A stretch of DNA of 59,659 nucleotides, taken from NCBI GenBank assembly GCA_031552735.1, contig JAVBMF010000009.1, positions 1 to 59,659 on the forward strand. Direction: 5' to 3'. A model generated the notes under the pieces. That model ran no database searches, was not told where the DNA came from, and saw only the letters and a program-made list of their open reading frames with translations. The DNA comes from JAVBUY01 sp031552735 (GTDB taxonomy: Bacteria > Bacillota > Clostridia > Christensenellales > Aristaeellaceae). Position 1 is the first letter of the stretch, and each line of letters starts with the position of its first letter. The translations under genes were made by a program, and so were the position numbers. Below are positions 7,599-16,456 of the stretch, one piece after another.

Positions 7599-8642
7599 AT
7601 GAAGAAGCTTTTCGCGCTCTCGCTGCTGCTGGTGCTGGCACTGGTGCTGCTGTCCGGCTGCGGCGCAGGTCCGCAGGTGCTCAATGTGTTCACCTGGGAC
7701 AGCTATCTGGACAACGACACCATTCTGGCGCCCTTCACCGCCGAGACCGGCATCAAGATCAACTACACCACCTTTAGCAACAACGAGGAAATGCTGACCA
7801 AGCTGCAAGCCACCGGCGGCAAGGAGTTTGACGTCATCCTGGCCAGCGACTACATCCTGTCCACCGCGCGCCAGGCGGGCCTGCTGATGCCGCTGGACAT
7901 GCAGAAGCTGCCCAATTTCGTCAACATCAAGCCCGGCTTTTTGCATCAGGGCTTCGATCCGGAAAGCAAGTACGTCGTGCCCTATATCGGCGGCACGCCG
8001 CTGATCGTGTACGATCCGGCCAAGGTGCCCTTCGAGATCACCGGCTACGAGGACCTGTGGAATCCGGCGCTGAAGGACAGCATCGTGGTCATGGACGACG
8101 CGCGCAATGTCATCGGCATCACGCTAAAGACCATGGGCCAGTCCTTCAACGTCACCGACCCGGCCATTCTGGATCAGGCCGCTGAAAAGCTGGCGGCGCT
8201 GCGCCCGAACATCCGCGTGTTCGATTACGAGACGCCGCAGCAGCAGATGCTGTCCGGCGAGACCACCGTGGGCTATATGTTCACGCCCTTTGTCGTGCAG
8301 ACCATGATCGACCGCCCGGACATGAAGGTGGTCTATCCCAAGGAAGGGCTGGGGCTGGGCATTGACGGTCTGGTCATTCCGGCCAAGGCGCCCAACCCGG
8401 ACAACGCGCACAAGTTCCTCAACTTCCTGCTCCGCCCGGAGATCGCGGTCAAGATCGCCGAGGTGCAGCAGTACACCAACCCCAACGCCGCCGCCGAGGC
8501 CTCGCTGCCCGAAAGCTATACCAGCAACGTCGCCATCAATATCCCGCTGGATCTGCTCAATCAGGCCGAGTTCATCGAGGCGCTGCCCGCCGAGACCGAG
8601 TCGCTCTATCAGGAGCTGTGGACCAAGTTCAAGCAGCAATAA
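7599..8642 (+). CDS. potD: Polyamine-binding lipoprotein PotD
   Basis: A 347-residue substrate-binding protein. Residues 1-20 are a lipoprotein signal with lipobox LSGC, so Cys21 should be lipidated and the protein tethered outside the membrane. NVFTWDSYLDND just after the anchor is the usual start of the PotD/PotF fold, and GGTPLIVYDP and LLSGETTVGYM match the hinge and ligand regions. It delivers spermidine or putrescine to PotBC. AGGAGG lies nine bases before the ATG at 7599. Last gene of the transporter, 31 bp before the amidohydrolase. Confidence 0.92.
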   Translation: MKKLFALSLLLVLALVLLSGCGAGPQVLNVFTWDSYLDNDTILAPFTAETGIKINYTTFSNNEEMLTKLQATGGKEFDVILASDYILSTARQAGLLMPLDMQKLPNFVNIKPGFLHQGFDPESKYVVPYIGGTPLIVYDPAKVPFEITGYEDLWNPALKDSIVVMDDARNVIGITLKTMGQSFNVTDPAILDQAAEKLAALRPNIRVFDYETPQQQMLSGETTVGYMFTPFVVQTMIDRPDMKVVYPKEGLGLGIDGLVIPAKAPNPDNAHKFLNFLLRPEIAVKIAEVQQYTNPNAAAEASLPESYTSNVAINIPLDLLNQAEFIEALPAETESLYQELWTKFKQQ

Positions 8643-8673
8643 CATCATTTATTTGCACCGACGGAGAGTAACC

Positions 8674-10038
8674 ATGCTCGATTTAGCCATTGTCAACGGC
8701 ACACTGATCGACCCGGAGGCAGGCACCAGCCAGCCGGAAAACCTGGGCATCCTGAGCGGTCACATCGTCGCGCGCGGGGCGGAGCTTCCCCCCGCGCGCG
8801 CCAGCATAGACGCGTCGGGCGCTTTGGTGTGCCCGGGGTTTGTGGATGTGCACGGCCATCTGGATGGCGACCCCTACCCCGGACTGCTCAGTCTGCATCA
8901 GGGCGTCACCACCACGGTGGGCGGCAACTGCGGCTATTCGCCCGCGCGCCTGGCCGAGTTCTTTACCCAGCAGGAGCTGACCGGCTACCCGCTGCATCAG
9001 GCCGAGCTGGTCGGGCACTCGTTCACACTGCGGCACTTGGCGGGCATCGACAACCCGCACGCCGCCGCCACGCCCGCGCAGATTGACCGCATGGTCGCGC
9101 TGGCGCGGCACGCGTTCGCGGCGGGCGCGTGTGGGCTGTCGTTCGGGCTGGGCTACGCGCCGGGCAGCTCCCACGCCGAGACGCTGGCGCTTTGCCGTGT
9201 CGCGGCAGAGCACGAGCGCATTGTCGCGGTGGACACCAACATGCGCAGCAATGACGATCTGGAGTCCATCACCGAGGTGCTGCAACTCGCGCGCGAATCC
9301 GGCGCGCACATGCACCTGTCGCACTTTGTCTACCAGTATGGCGAGGCGGTGCCCACCGAGGCGCTGACCATGCTGGCCAACGCGCGGCACGAGGGACTGC
9401 ACATCACCGCCGACAGCGGGCTGTACAGCCATTGGGCGACCGGCATCGGCGCGACGCTGTTCGAGCCGGAGAGCATGCGCCGGAACAGCATCCGCCCGGA
9501 GAACATCCGCATGGCCAGCGGCCCGCATCGCGGCATGCAGCTCACCGATGAGCTGCTGGCGCATGTGCGCGCCTGCCACAGCGATGAATCGGCCATCGTC
9601 TATGTCGATAACGAGGAAGCGATCTACACCATCCTGCGCGCGCCGGACATGATGCCCTCCAGTGACGCGGGCGGGTATGCGCCCGGCGAGGGACACCCGC
9701 AGATCGCGGGCACGTTCCCGCGCTTTTTCCGCAAGATGGTGATCGAGCGCGGCGAGTTTAGTTGGGTCGAGGCGGTGCGGCGCGCCACGCTGCTGCCCGC
9801 GCGCACATTCGGGCTGATCGGGCGCGGGCGCGTGTCCATCGGCGCGGTGGCGGATATCGCGATCATCGACCCGGACACGCTGCGCGACCACGCCGGTTTC
9901 CCGGATTGCGAACAGCCGCAGTCGCAGCCCGACGCGCTGCCCGAGGGCGTGCGCCATGTGGTTGTCGGCGGCGTGCACGCGCTGGCCGATGGGCAGGTGC
10001 TGTGCGACACAGCGGGCAAAGTCATCCGGTTTCGGTAA
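8674..10038 (+). CDS. N-acyl-D-amino-acid deacylase-like amidohydrolase
   Basis: A 454-residue metal-dependent amidohydrolase. The metal-binding HGH is at residues 60-62 in FVDVHGHLDG, followed by the family's VGGNCGYSPA block, whose Cys is a zinc ligand in D-aminoacylases. HLSHF and the putative catalytic aspartate in PSSDAG are also present, and the C-terminal beta-sandwich resumes at VADIAIIDPD. The closest named family is D-aminoacylase / N-acyl-D-glutamate deacylase; the exact substrate is not determined. It follows potD by 31 bp with its own GGAGAG site, so it is probably co-transcribed. That could mean the transported ligand is not a plain polyamine, but this is inference. A terminator-like hairpin follows. 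Confidence 0.8.
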   Translation: MLDLAIVNGTLIDPEAGTSQPENLGILSGHIVARGAELPPARASIDASGALVCPGFVDVHGHLDGDPYPGLLSLHQGVTTTVGGNCGYSPARLAEFFTQQELTGYPLHQAELVGHSFTLRHLAGIDNPHAAATPAQIDRMVALARHAFAAGACGLSFGLGYAPGSSHAETLALCRVAAEHERIVAVDTNMRSNDDLESITEVLQLARESGAHMHLSHFVYQYGEAVPTEALTMLANARHEGLHITADSGLYSHWATGIGATLFEPESMRRNSIRPENIRMASGPHRGMQLTDELLAHVRACHSDESAIVYVDNEEAIYTILRAPDMMPSSDAGGYAPGEGHPQIAGTFPRFFRKMVIERGEFSWVEAVRRATLLPARTFGLIGRGRVSIGAVADIAIIDPDTLRDHAGFPDCEQPQSQPDALPEGVRHVVVGGVHALADGQVLCDTAGKVIRFR

Positions 10039-10056
10039 TCACTTTTTCGCACGCGA

Positions 10057-10095
10057 CCTGCCCCGGCACGCCCGTGGGCAGGAATTTTGTTTTTC
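10057..10095 (+). terminator. Possible terminator after the amidohydrolase
   Basis: A seven-pair stem CCTGCCC/GGGCAGG (10057-10063 with 10076-10082) is followed by a T-rich run to 10095. Confidence 0.5.
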
Positions 10096-10148
10096 CGGCG
10101 CGAATAGTTTTCGGAATGCGCCTATCGAAGATCGAGGGAGGTTCCCCC

Positions 10149-11372
10149 ATGAAATACGTTGTGATCATCGCCGACGGCATCGCCGATGGGCCGGTGCCCG
10201 CGCTGGACGGGCGCACGCCACTGACGCACCTGGACCTGCCGCATTTTGATGCACTGGCGGGCAGGCGCATGGGCCGCGCGCAAACCGTGCCCGCCGGACT
10301 GCCCGCGGGCAGCGACACCGCCATCCTGTCGATCTTTGGCCATGACCCGCGCGTGTGCTACACCGGCCGCTCGCCGCTGGAGGCCGCCGGAAACGGCGTC
10401 GCGCTCAACCCCGGCGAGGTATCCTTCCGTGTGAACATGGTCGCGCTGTCCGGCGACAGCTTTGACAGTGCCACCATCCTCTCGCACAACGGCGGCAATG
10501 TAGAGGGGGAGGAGGCCGACGCGCTGATCGCCGCGCTAAGCGCCGATCCGGCGATGTGCGCCGCCGCGCAGCGGCTGGGGCTGACGCTGCACCCCACACA
10601 TTCGTTCCGCCATGTCGGCGTGGTGGCTGCCGACCGCGTGCCCAAGGACGCGGTCTATACGCTGACCGAGCCGCATAATATATTGGGACAGGCCATCGCC
10701 GGATACCTGCCGCAAGGCGCGTCGGCCGACGCGCTGACCAGCTATATGCGCGCGTCCTATCAGGCACTGGCCGATCACCCGGTCAACCGGGCGCGCGTCG
10801 CGCGCGGCATCCTGCCCGCCAACTGCCTGTGGCCGTGGGGCGCGGGGCGCGCGGTGCAACTGGACAATTTTGAGCAAAAGTACAAAAAACGCGGGGTCGT
10901 GATCTCCGCCGTGCCGCTGGTGTGGGGCATCGCGGCGCTGTCGGGCATCGACGCGCCACGCGTGCCCGGCGCCACCGGCGATCTGGACACCAATTACGCA
11001 GGCAAGCTGTCCGCCGCGCTTTCTGCACTGGCCGATGGCGCGGATGTCGCGTTTATCCACATCGAAGCACCCGATGAGTGCGCGCACGCCGGGGATGTTG
11101 CGGGCAAATGCGAGGGCATCCGCCGCATCGACCAGCGCATCGCCGCGCCGCTGCTGACCGCGCTGCCCGGCATCGACCCGGACTTTCGCATCCTGCTGCT
11201 CAGCGACCACCCGACGCTGCTGACCACGCGCACGCACGACGGCAGCCCTGTTCCCTACTGCATCTACGACAGCCGCACGCCCGGCACCCCGCGCAAGTTT
11301 GACGAGCCGACCGCCGCCGCCCTGCCGCTGCTGGAGGACGGCACCCTGCTGATGCGGCTGCTGTTCGCGTAA
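10149..11372 (+). CDS. apgM: 2,3-bisphosphoglycerate-independent phosphoglycerate mutase, archaeal type
   Basis: A 407-residue ApgM-type enzyme of the alkaline phosphatase superfamily that interconverts 3- and 2-phosphoglycerate in glycolysis/gluconeogenesis. The first metal aspartate is in VVIIADGIAD, the nucleophilic serine is Ser55 in AGSDTAIL, and the C-terminal metal ligands are in HIEAPDECAHAGD and LLLSDHPT. The ATG at 10149 has GAGGGAGG about nine bases upstream. It stands alone between a terminator-like hairpin and the LCP gene. Homologues in bacteria are also linked to phosphonate or homoserine kinase functions, so the reaction is likely but not certain. Confidence 0.85.
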   Translation: MKYVVIIADGIADGPVPALDGRTPLTHLDLPHFDALAGRRMGRAQTVPAGLPAGSDTAILSIFGHDPRVCYTGRSPLEAAGNGVALNPGEVSFRVNMVALSGDSFDSATILSHNGGNVEGEEADALIAALSADPAMCAAAQRLGLTLHPTHSFRHVGVVAADRVPKDAVYTLTEPHNILGQAIAGYLPQGASADALTSYMRASYQALADHPVNRARVARGILPANCLWPWGAGRAVQLDNFEQKYKKRGVVISAVPLVWGIAALSGIDAPRVPGATGDLDTNYAGKLSAALSALADGADVAFIHIEAPDECAHAGDVAGKCEGIRRIDQRIAAPLLTALPGIDPDFRILLLSDHPTLLTTRTHDGSPVPYCIYDSRTPGTPRKFDEPTAAALPLLEDGTLLMRLLFA

Positions 11373-11443
11373 TTGCCTTGCAAGCAAATTCCATTTTGTC
11401 GCGTTGTATGCGTAGCGCGATATCGCGCCGAAGGAGGCTCCCC

Positions 11444-12319
11444 ATGCGTCCAACCCGCCTGATCGCCTGGCTGCTGTGCGTGCTGATGCTCGGCGGCTTT
11501 TGCCTGCCCGCGCGCGCGGCGGCGGCAGATATCAAGCACTATCTGGTGCTCGGTCAGGACGCGTACAGCGAATCCGGACAAGCGGCGTCGCGCACCGATG
11601 TGCTGATGATCGTGTCGCTGGATTCGGCGGGCAAGCGCGTCATTTTCTCCTCCATCCTGCGCGACAGCAAAATCACCACGCCGGGCGGCGGCGAGAACAA
11701 GATCAACAGTGTCTTTCGCAACCATGGCTACGAGGGCTGCAAGGAAGTCATCCAGTCGCACCTGGGCATTGATATCGAGGGCACGGTGATTTTCGACTTC
11801 ACCACCATCAAGCCTTTGATTGACACGCTGGGCGGCGTGGACATCGAGATCAGCCGCGACGAGCTGAACGCCATCAAGTCCATCCTGCTGCACCGCGACC
11901 CAAACATGCCGCAGAAGCCCGGTTTGGTGCACATGTCCGGCCGCATCGCGCTGGCGTACATGCGCATCCGCAGCGTGGGCAACGGCGACTTTGGCCGCAC
12001 GCAGCGCCAGCGCAACGTGCTGCACGAACTGATGAAGAAGTGCAAAACCCTGTCACTGACCGAGCTGATGCAGGTCTACAACGTGGTGCAGGGCAGCATC
12101 CATACCGATCTGGGCGCGCTGAAGCTGCTCAGCGCCATGCAGACCGCCTATCCGCTGATGGGCGGCGATATCGTCGAGAACATGATCCCGGTGGACGGCA
12201 CGTTCTCGTATTCCACGATGCGCAATTCCTCCGTGCTGGATGTGAATTGGAAGAAGAATCGCCAGCGCCTAAACGATCTGCTCTATCCCGAGGCGGCGGA
12301 CGCGCCGGTCACGCCATAA
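11444..12319 (+). CDS. LytR-CpsA-Psr (LCP) family protein, secreted form
   Basis: A 291-residue LCP domain protein. LCP enzymes transfer undecaprenyl-linked polymers to peptidoglycan. Core elements are visible: the substrate-region arginine in SILRDSK, ENKINSVFRNHG (the usual KIN-x-A block), LIDTLGGVDIEI, and the RTQRQRNVL arginines. The N-terminus looks like a cleavable signal peptide ending at ARA-A, without the usual long anchor, so the domain is probably released outside the membrane. AAGGAGG precedes the ATG at 11444. The next gene, also secreted, starts 24 bp downstream. Confidence 0.85.
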   Translation: MRPTRLIAWLLCVLMLGGFCLPARAAAADIKHYLVLGQDAYSESGQAASRTDVLMIVSLDSAGKRVIFSSILRDSKITTPGGGENKINSVFRNHGYEGCKEVIQSHLGIDIEGTVIFDFTTIKPLIDTLGGVDIEISRDELNAIKSILLHRDPNMPQKPGLVHMSGRIALAYMRIRSVGNGDFGRTQRQRNVLHELMKKCKTLSLTELMQVYNVVQGSIHTDLGALKLLSAMQTAYPLMGGDIVENMIPVDGTFSYSTMRNSSVLDVNWKKNRQRLNDLLYPEAADAPVTP

Positions 12320-12343
12320 CGCGCACAATAGGAGGTACCCACG

Positions 12344-13009
12344 ATGGTTCGCAAACTGTTGCCGCTGCTCGTTTTGCTGTGCCTGCTGCCCGCCCAATCG
12401 CTGGCGGAGACGCTGGTCGTCAAGGGCACGCTGAAGGACGACATGCCGCCCTTCACGTTCACGCTGACCTACCGCCAGGATACCTCTGCGGACGGCGTCG
12501 GGTTTTTCTGCACGTCGGGCATACAGGTCGCCAGTCAGGATGGCAAGCAGATTCTCCAGCAGATCGCGCTCAACCCCGAGGCGCAGAGCTACGAGTCGGA
12601 AACGCTGGGCTTCGCGCTGGAGGACATGGACTTTGACGGGTACAAAGACATGCGCATCATCGGGCTGCTGCCCGCCGGGGCCAATGTGCCGTATATCTGC
12701 TTCCTGTGGAACCCGTCCAACAACCAGTTCGTCTTTAACGAGGCGCTGACACAGTTGTCCAGCCCGTCGTTCGATCCGGCGAATCAGTTGGTGCACAGCG
12801 CCGATATCGCGGGTGGCGGCGAGTATGTCGATACCACCTATACCATCGCGGACGGCGCGCTGTCCATGGTGGCGCGCGTCACCACCACTTATGATGTGCA
12901 GAACGGCATCGTGTTCACCACCACCGAGGAAATGCTGGACGGGCAGATGCGCGTCGTGAGCAAGACCGAGGAGCCTTGGGGCGGTCTGGACGAGCCCCTT
13001 GCGCCATAA
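12344..13009 (+). CDS. Secreted protein with acidic Asp-x-Asp loop, function unknown
   Basis: A 221-residue exported protein with signal peptide ending at SLA-E. The mature part is beta-rich. The segment DMDFDGYKDMRI near residues 90-100 resembles calcium-binding DxDxDG loops seen in XAC2610-like and dockerin-type domains. It follows the LCP gene by 24 bp with AGGAGG, so the two are likely co-expressed and act at the cell surface. I do not recognise a defined family. The strong promoter of the ileS leader starts just after its stop. Confidence 0.6.
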   Translation: MVRKLLPLLVLLCLLPAQSLAETLVVKGTLKDDMPPFTFTLTYRQDTSADGVGFFCTSGIQVASQDGKQILQQIALNPEAQSYESETLGFALEDMDFDGYKDMRIIGLLPAGANVPYICFLWNPSNNQFVFNEALTQLSSPSFDPANQLVHSADIAGGGEYVDTTYTIADGALSMVARVTTTYDVQNGIVFTTTEEMLDGQMRVVSKTEEPWGGLDEPLAP

Positions 13010-13022
13010 TTCACGAAAACCC

Positions 13023-13050
13023 TTTACAAATCGCGCTTTTCCATTATAAT
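13023..13050 (+). promoter_or_regulatory. Promoter of the ileS T-box transcript
   Basis: TTTACA (13023-13028) and a perfect TATAAT (13045-13050) with 16 bp spacing, directly upstream of the T-box leader. Confidence 0.8.
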
Positions 13051-13056
13051 GATGAA

Positions 13057-13283
13057 GGAATATCCAAACACGAGGAACGGGACGTCCGCGCGAAATGCCG
13101 CATAGCGAGCCGGGGTTGGTGCAAGCCGGTCGGACAGCGCGCAGGGGTATCACCCGGGAGTGGGCCATGCAAAACATGGCACGGCAGCCCCCGTTATGGG
13201 CGCAAAGTGGGCGCAGTCTGCGCCAATCAGGGTGGTACCGCGGAGTGTTTCGTCCCTTGCCAGGGATCGAAGCACTCTTTTTT
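13057..13283 (+). promoter_or_regulatory. T-box leader riboswitch, isoleucine
   Basis: A T-box leader that senses uncharged tRNA-Ile. The conserved T-box AGGGTGGTACCGCGG is at 13229-13243. Stem I occupies about 13080-13165, with GAGCCGGGGTTGGTGCAAGC-type terminal elements and a probable specifier codon ATC at 13149-13151, followed by the usual ACC..GAG context. The terminator stem runs from 13243 to 13277 and is followed by TTTTTT (13278-13283); the T-box sequence overlaps its 5' arm and would form the antiterminator. The specifier agrees with the downstream ileS. Confidence 0.93.
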
Positions 13284-13311
13284 GTATGATCATCAACAAG
13301 GAGGATCCCCC

Positions 13312-16300
13312 ATGCCCCGCTATCAGAAAGTATCTCCCGACCTGGACTTTACCGCGCGCGAGGAAACCGTGCTGGATTTCTGGCGCGAGCAGGACATCTT
13401 CAAAAAGGCGATGGCGCAGAATAAGGGCGCGACACCGTTCACGTTCTTCGACGGCCCGCCGACCGCCAACGGCAAGCCGCACATCGGCCATGTGCTGACG
13501 CGCGCCATCAAGGACCTGATCCCCCGCCACCGCGCGATGAAGGGCTATGACGTGTTGCGCAAGGCGGGCTGGGACACGCACGGCCTGCCGGTGGAGTTGG
13601 AGGTCGAAAAGGCGCTGGGGCTGGACGGCAAGCCGCAGATCGAGGCGTATGGCATTGAGCCGTTCATCCAGCAGTGCAAGCAGTCGGTGTGGAAGTACAA
13701 GACCGACTGGGAGAAAATGAGCGAGCGCGTCGGCTTCTGGGCCGACATGGAGCACCCCTATGTCACCTATGAGGACAACTACATCGAGTCGGTGTGGTGG
13801 TCGCTGAAGCAGATCGCCGACAAGGGGCTGCTGTACAAGGGGCACAAGGTCGTGCCCTATTGCCCGCGCTGCGGCACCGCGCTGTCCAGCCACGAGGTGG
13901 CGCAGGGCTATAAGGACGTGACCGACACCTCAGCGTTCGTGCGCTTTGCCGTCAAGGATCGCGCCGACACATACCTGCTGGCGTGGACCACCACGCCGTG
14001 GACGCTGCCCTCTAACGTCGCGCTGTGCGTCAACGCCGCCGAGGACTACTGCGAGGCGCTGCACGACGGCCAAACCTACATTCTGGCCAAGGCGCTGATC
14101 CCCGCCGTGTTCGGCGAGGAGCAGGCCGCGCAGGTCGCCGTCCAAAAGACCTTCAAGGGCGAGACGCTCAAGGGCATGGCATACGCGCCGCTGTTTGCGT
14201 GCACCGCCGCCGCCGTTGACAAGCCCGCGCACTTTGTGGTGTGCGATCCCTACGTCACGCTGACCGACGGCAGCGGCATCGTGCACACCGCCCCGGCCTT
14301 TGGCGAGGACGATGCGCGCGTGGGCCGCGACAACAACCTACCGTTTGTGCAGTTGGTGGACGCGCAGGGCAAGTTCATCGAGGGCACGCCGTGGCACGGC
14401 GATTTCGTCAAGGATGCCGACCCCAAGATTCTGGCCGCGCTGGAGACGTCCGGCCTGCTGTTCCGCACCCAGCCGTACCTGCACAGCTACCCGTTCTGCT
14501 GGCGCTGCGACACGCCGCTGCTGTACTACGCGCGCGCTAGCTGGTTCATCCGCATGACGGCGGTGCGCGAGAAGCTGATGGCCTCCAACCGCTCGGTCAA
14601 CTGGCTGCCCGACAACATCAAGGAAGGCCGCATGGGCAACTTCATCGAGAACGTCGTCGATTGGGGGCTGTCGCGCGAGCGTTACTGGGGCACGCCGCTG
14701 CCGATCTGGACCTGCGAGTGCGGGCATGTGCACGTCGTCGGTTCGCGTCAGGAACTGGAGGCAATGGGCAAGGACGTGCCGCACGATCTGGAGCTGCACC
14801 GCCCGTACATCGACCGCGTGGCGCTGACCTGCCCGGCCTGCGGCGGCGAGATGCGCCGCGTCAGCGAGGTTATCGACTGCTGGTACGATTCCGGCTCCAT
14901 GCCCTTCGCGCAGTGGCACTACCCCTTCGAGAACAAAGAAACCTTCGAGCGCCACTTCCCCGCCAATTTCATCTCCGAGGCGGTGGATCAGACGCGCGGC
15001 TGGTTCTATACGCTGCTGGCCATCTCCACCTGCCTGTTTGAGCAGTCGCCGTTTGAAAACTGCATCGTGCTAGGCCACGTGCAGGACAAGGACGGCCAGA
15101 AGATGAGCAAGCACAAGGGCAACGTGGTCGATCCGTGGGACGCGCTGGGCGTGCAGGGCGCCGACGCGGTGCGCTGGTATTTCTACACCAACAGTGCGCC
15201 ATGGCTGCCCAGCCGCTTCTACAGCGAGGCCATCAACGAGGCGCAGCGCAAGTTTATGGGCACGCTGTGGAATACCTACGCGTTCTTCGTGCTCTACGCC
15301 AACATTGACGACTTCAATCCCGCCGACCACCCGCTGGATCAGGCCGACCTGACGCTGATGGACAAGTGGGTGCTGTCGCGCCTGAATAACACCATCCGCG
15401 TGGTGGATGACGAGCTGACCCACTATCGCATCACCGAGGCGGCGCGCGCCATCAGCGAGTTTGTGGACGAGCTGTCCAACTGGTATGTGCGCCGCAGCCG
15501 CGAGCGCTTCTGGGGCAAGGGCATGGCCGGGGATAAGGAGGCCGCCTTTGCCACGCTGTACCATGTGCTGGAGTCTGTCAGCCGCCTGATCGCGCCGTTC
15601 GTGCCCTTCCTGGCCGAGCAAATGTACCGCAATCTGGTCTGCTCGGTGGATCAAACCGCGCCGGAATCGGTGCACCTGTCGGCGTTCCCGGTCTGCGACG
15701 CTGCGCGCATCGACGAGGAGCTGGAGCGGCACATGCGCGCGCTGGTGCAGGTGGTGCAACTGAGCCGCGCCTGCCGCGCCGGTGCCAGCATCAAGACCCG
15801 CCAGCCCGCCCCGGCGCTGTATGTGCGCGGCGCGACGCTGCCCGAGCAGTATGCCGCGCTGGTCGCCGACGAGCTCAACGTCAAGCAGGTGTGCTTCACC
15901 GACGACACCCGCGCGTTCACCACCTACCAGCTCAAGCCGCAGATGCGCACGCTGGGCCCGAAGTACGGCAAGCTGCTGGGCGCGATCGGCCAGCACCTGA
16001 GCACGCTGGACGGCAACGACGTGGTGGACCTGTTCGCCGCGGGCAAGACGCTGGATTTCACGCTGGACGGCACCGATGTGTCGCTAGCCAAGGACGACGT
16101 GCTGACCGAGCCGATGCAAAAACCCGGCTTTGTCGCCGAGATGGATCGCGGCGTCACCGTCGTGCTGGATACCAACCTGACCCCCGCGCTGCTGGAAGAG
16201 GGCTTCGCGCGCGAGGTGATCTCTAAGCTGCAAACCATGCGCAGGGAATCCGACTTCGAGGTCACCGACCATATCGGTGTGGGCTATCAGGCCGATGTCG

Positions 16301-16452
16301 AACTGGCGGTGGTCATCCACAAGTACGCAGCGCAGATTCAGGCCGCCGTGCTGGCCGACCGGCTGGAACCCAGCCATGGCGACGAGGGCGCGATCAAAAA
16401 GGAATGCAATATCAACGGCCTGCGGGCTATTCTGGCCATCTGGAAGGTGTGA
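13312..16452 (+). CDS. ileS: Isoleucyl-tRNA synthetase, type 2
   Basis: A 1046-residue class I synthetase that charges tRNA-Ile. HIGH is at residues 57-60 and the second signature is KMSKH (597-601). The CP1 editing domain has WTTTPWTLPSN. The length and sequence are of the longer, eukaryote-like IleRS2 type rather than the roughly 920-residue bacterial type 1; IleRS2 enzymes are known for low sensitivity to mupirocin. The ATG at 13312 has AGGAGG upstream. Expression is under the T-box at 13057-13283. The next gene starts four bases after the stop. Confidence 0.96.
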   Translation: MPRYQKVSPDLDFTAREETVLDFWREQDIFKKAMAQNKGATPFTFFDGPPTANGKPHIGHVLTRAIKDLIPRHRAMKGYDVLRKAGWDTHGLPVELEVEKALGLDGKPQIEAYGIEPFIQQCKQSVWKYKTDWEKMSERVGFWADMEHPYVTYEDNYIESVWWSLKQIADKGLLYKGHKVVPYCPRCGTALSSHEVAQGYKDVTDTSAFVRFAVKDRADTYLLAWTTTPWTLPSNVALCVNAAEDYCEALHDGQTYILAKALIPAVFGEEQAAQVAVQKTFKGETLKGMAYAPLFACTAAAVDKPAHFVVCDPYVTLTDGSGIVHTAPAFGEDDARVGRDNNLPFVQLVDAQGKFIEGTPWHGDFVKDADPKILAALETSGLLFRTQPYLHSYPFCWRCDTPLLYYARASWFIRMTAVREKLMASNRSVNWLPDNIKEGRMGNFIENVVDWGLSRERYWGTPLPIWTCECGHVHVVGSRQELEAMGKDVPHDLELHRPYIDRVALTCPACGGEMRRVSEVIDCWYDSGSMPFAQWHYPFENKETFERHFPANFISEAVDQTRGWFYTLLAISTCLFEQSPFENCIVLGHVQDKDGQKMSKHKGNVVDPWDALGVQGADAVRWYFYTNSAPWLPSRFYSEAINEAQRKFMGTLWNTYAFFVLYANIDDFNPADHPLDQADLTLMDKWVLSRLNNTIRVVDDELTHYRITEAARAISEFVDELSNWYVRRSRERFWGKGMAGDKEAAFATLYHVLESVSRLIAPFVPFLAEQMYRNLVCSVDQTAPESVHLSAFPVCDAARIDEELERHMRALVQVVQLSRACRAGASIKTRQPAPALYVRGATLPEQYAALVADELNVKQVCFTDDTRAFTTYQLKPQMRTLGPKYGKLLGAIGQHLSTLDGNDVVDLFAAGKTLDFTLDGTDVSLAKDDVLTEPMQKPGFVAEMDRGVTVVLDTNLTPALLEEGFAREVISKLQTMRRESDFEVTDHIGVGYQADVELAVVIHKYAAQIQAAVLADRLEPSHGDEGAIKKECNINGLRAILAIWKV

Positions 16453-16456
16453 CGCA

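Noticed and set aside
8683..9978. 431-codon minus-strand frame opposite the amidohydrolase
   Set aside because: Shadow of a well-supported gene; no domain, no start signal.
16277..16456. Start of the GH4-like protein inside ileS
   Set aside because: The frame is open upstream but is antiphase to ileS; the ATG at 16457 begins the Rossmann motif.
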